From contig JAAZZC010000059.1 of the NCBI GenBank assembly GCA_014239335.1, forward strand, positions 1 to 43,200: DNA of 43,200 nucleotides. Direction: 5' to 3'. The translations under genes and the position numbers were made by a program. The notes beneath the pieces are model-generated. The model worked only from the letters and a program-made list of their open reading frames with translations, was not told the DNA's origin and ran no database searches. Shown piece by piece: positions 42,991 to 43,200 of this stretch. This stretch comes from Verrucomicrobiales bacterium (GTDB lineage Bacteria > Verrucomicrobiota > Verrucomicrobiia > Verrucomicrobiales > DEV007). Position 1 is the first letter of the stretch. Each line of letters begins with the position of its first letter.

Positions 42991-43016
42991 AAATCATTCT
43001 TTTTGTAAAAAATGTT

Positions 43017-43049
43017 AAAAAAACCGTCACTGCAATGTGACGGTTTTTT
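43017..43049 (+). terminator. Strong intrinsic terminator after yajC
   Basis: An A-run (43017-43023) and CCGTCAC (43024-43030) pair with GTGACGG (43037-43043) and the T-run (43044-43049) around the loop TGCAAT. This is a classical rho-independent terminator and ends the tgt-yajC unit. The downstream 138 bases to 43187 hold nothing I recognise. Confidence 0.9.
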
Positions 43050-43187
43050 GTTTTTTATGACGATTTAAAAACAACACTTAAAGAATTTGTAACGAAGTTA
43101 GGGTAAACATTAATAAAATATTAGCCTCATCGCTCTTGATCCGAGCTCTGAAGAAGCAGTAGAATCTAAAGCATTAATTCCAATTCC

Positions 43188-43200
43188 ATGAAAATAATTC
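43188..43200 (+). CDS. Possible start of the next gene, cut by the window
   Basis: An ATG at 43188-43190 opens a frame reading MKII before the window ends. secD follows yajC in many bacteria and is possible here, but four codons do not prove it. The strong terminator upstream means it would need its own promoter. Confidence 0.2.

Overview
The window most likely comes from a marine member of the PVC group, probably Verrucomicrobiota. The signs are two DUF1549/DUF1553 (c-type-cytochrome-like) plus DUF1501 gene pairs, a small ECF sigma factor of the Rhodopirellula/Verrucomicrobium type followed by a FecR/LamG membrane protein, sulfatase and sialate O-acetylesterase genes, a giant secreted lamin-tail/CotH protein, and the frequent absence of clear Shine-Dalgarno sequences. 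The DNA is mostly AT-rich (spot counts of 35-40 % G+C), except for one clearly GC-richer stretch at about 27.49-30.59 kb. No rRNA, tRNA, CRISPR array, transposase or phage gene was seen. The species call is inference.

Layout. 1-1491: flotillin (cut by the window edge), NfeD-like protein and a GGQ-only release-factor-like protein, all on the minus strand. 1581-4238: a SufE-like protein, then a cobalamin riboswitch controlling a BtuB-like TonB-dependent receptor. 4277-13196, minus: a ten-gene Mrp/Mbh-type cation/proton antiporter operon (E, F, G, DUF4040, MbhE-MnhB fusion, C, three large antiporter subunits and one small membrane protein), ending with a dihydrodipicolinate-synthase-family aldolase. 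13328-27423, minus: a probable secreted-enzyme cluster of isochorismatase/ThuA-like hydrolase, DUF1549/1553 protein with discoidin-like inserts, DUF1501 protein, 1893-residue lamin-tail/CotH protein and sialate O-acetylesterase. 27670-30589, plus: a SUMF1-like lipoprotein with a long hendecad coiled coil and an iduronate-2-sulfatase-like sulfatase; this is the GC-rich insert. 30643-34982, minus: the second DUF1501 + DUF1549/1553 pair. 35124-39058, plus: ECF sigma factor, FecR/LamG protein, alpha/beta hydrolase and methyltransferase. 39045-41150, minus: vanadium-haloperoxidase/PAP2-like protein. 41289-42990, plus: tgt and yajC, closed by a strong terminator.

How the parts fit. The 13-41 kb region looks like an outer-membrane/periplasmic toolkit for breaking down complex, probably sulfated and acetylated, marine glycans: sulfatase, acetylesterases, PVC cytochrome-like proteins and extracellular structural proteins, with a sigma/FecR regulatory unit. 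The Mrp operon would supply Na+/H+ homeostasis or sodium energetics, and the riboswitch-receptor pair supplies vitamin B12. The most unusual element is the antiporter operon. Its gene order copies the antiporter half of archaeal Mbh hydrogenases, yet it carries three antiporter-type large subunits and no hydrogenase genes. The second is the SUMF1-like lipoprotein, which sits beside a sulfatase but lacks the cysteines of a sulfatase-activating enzyme.
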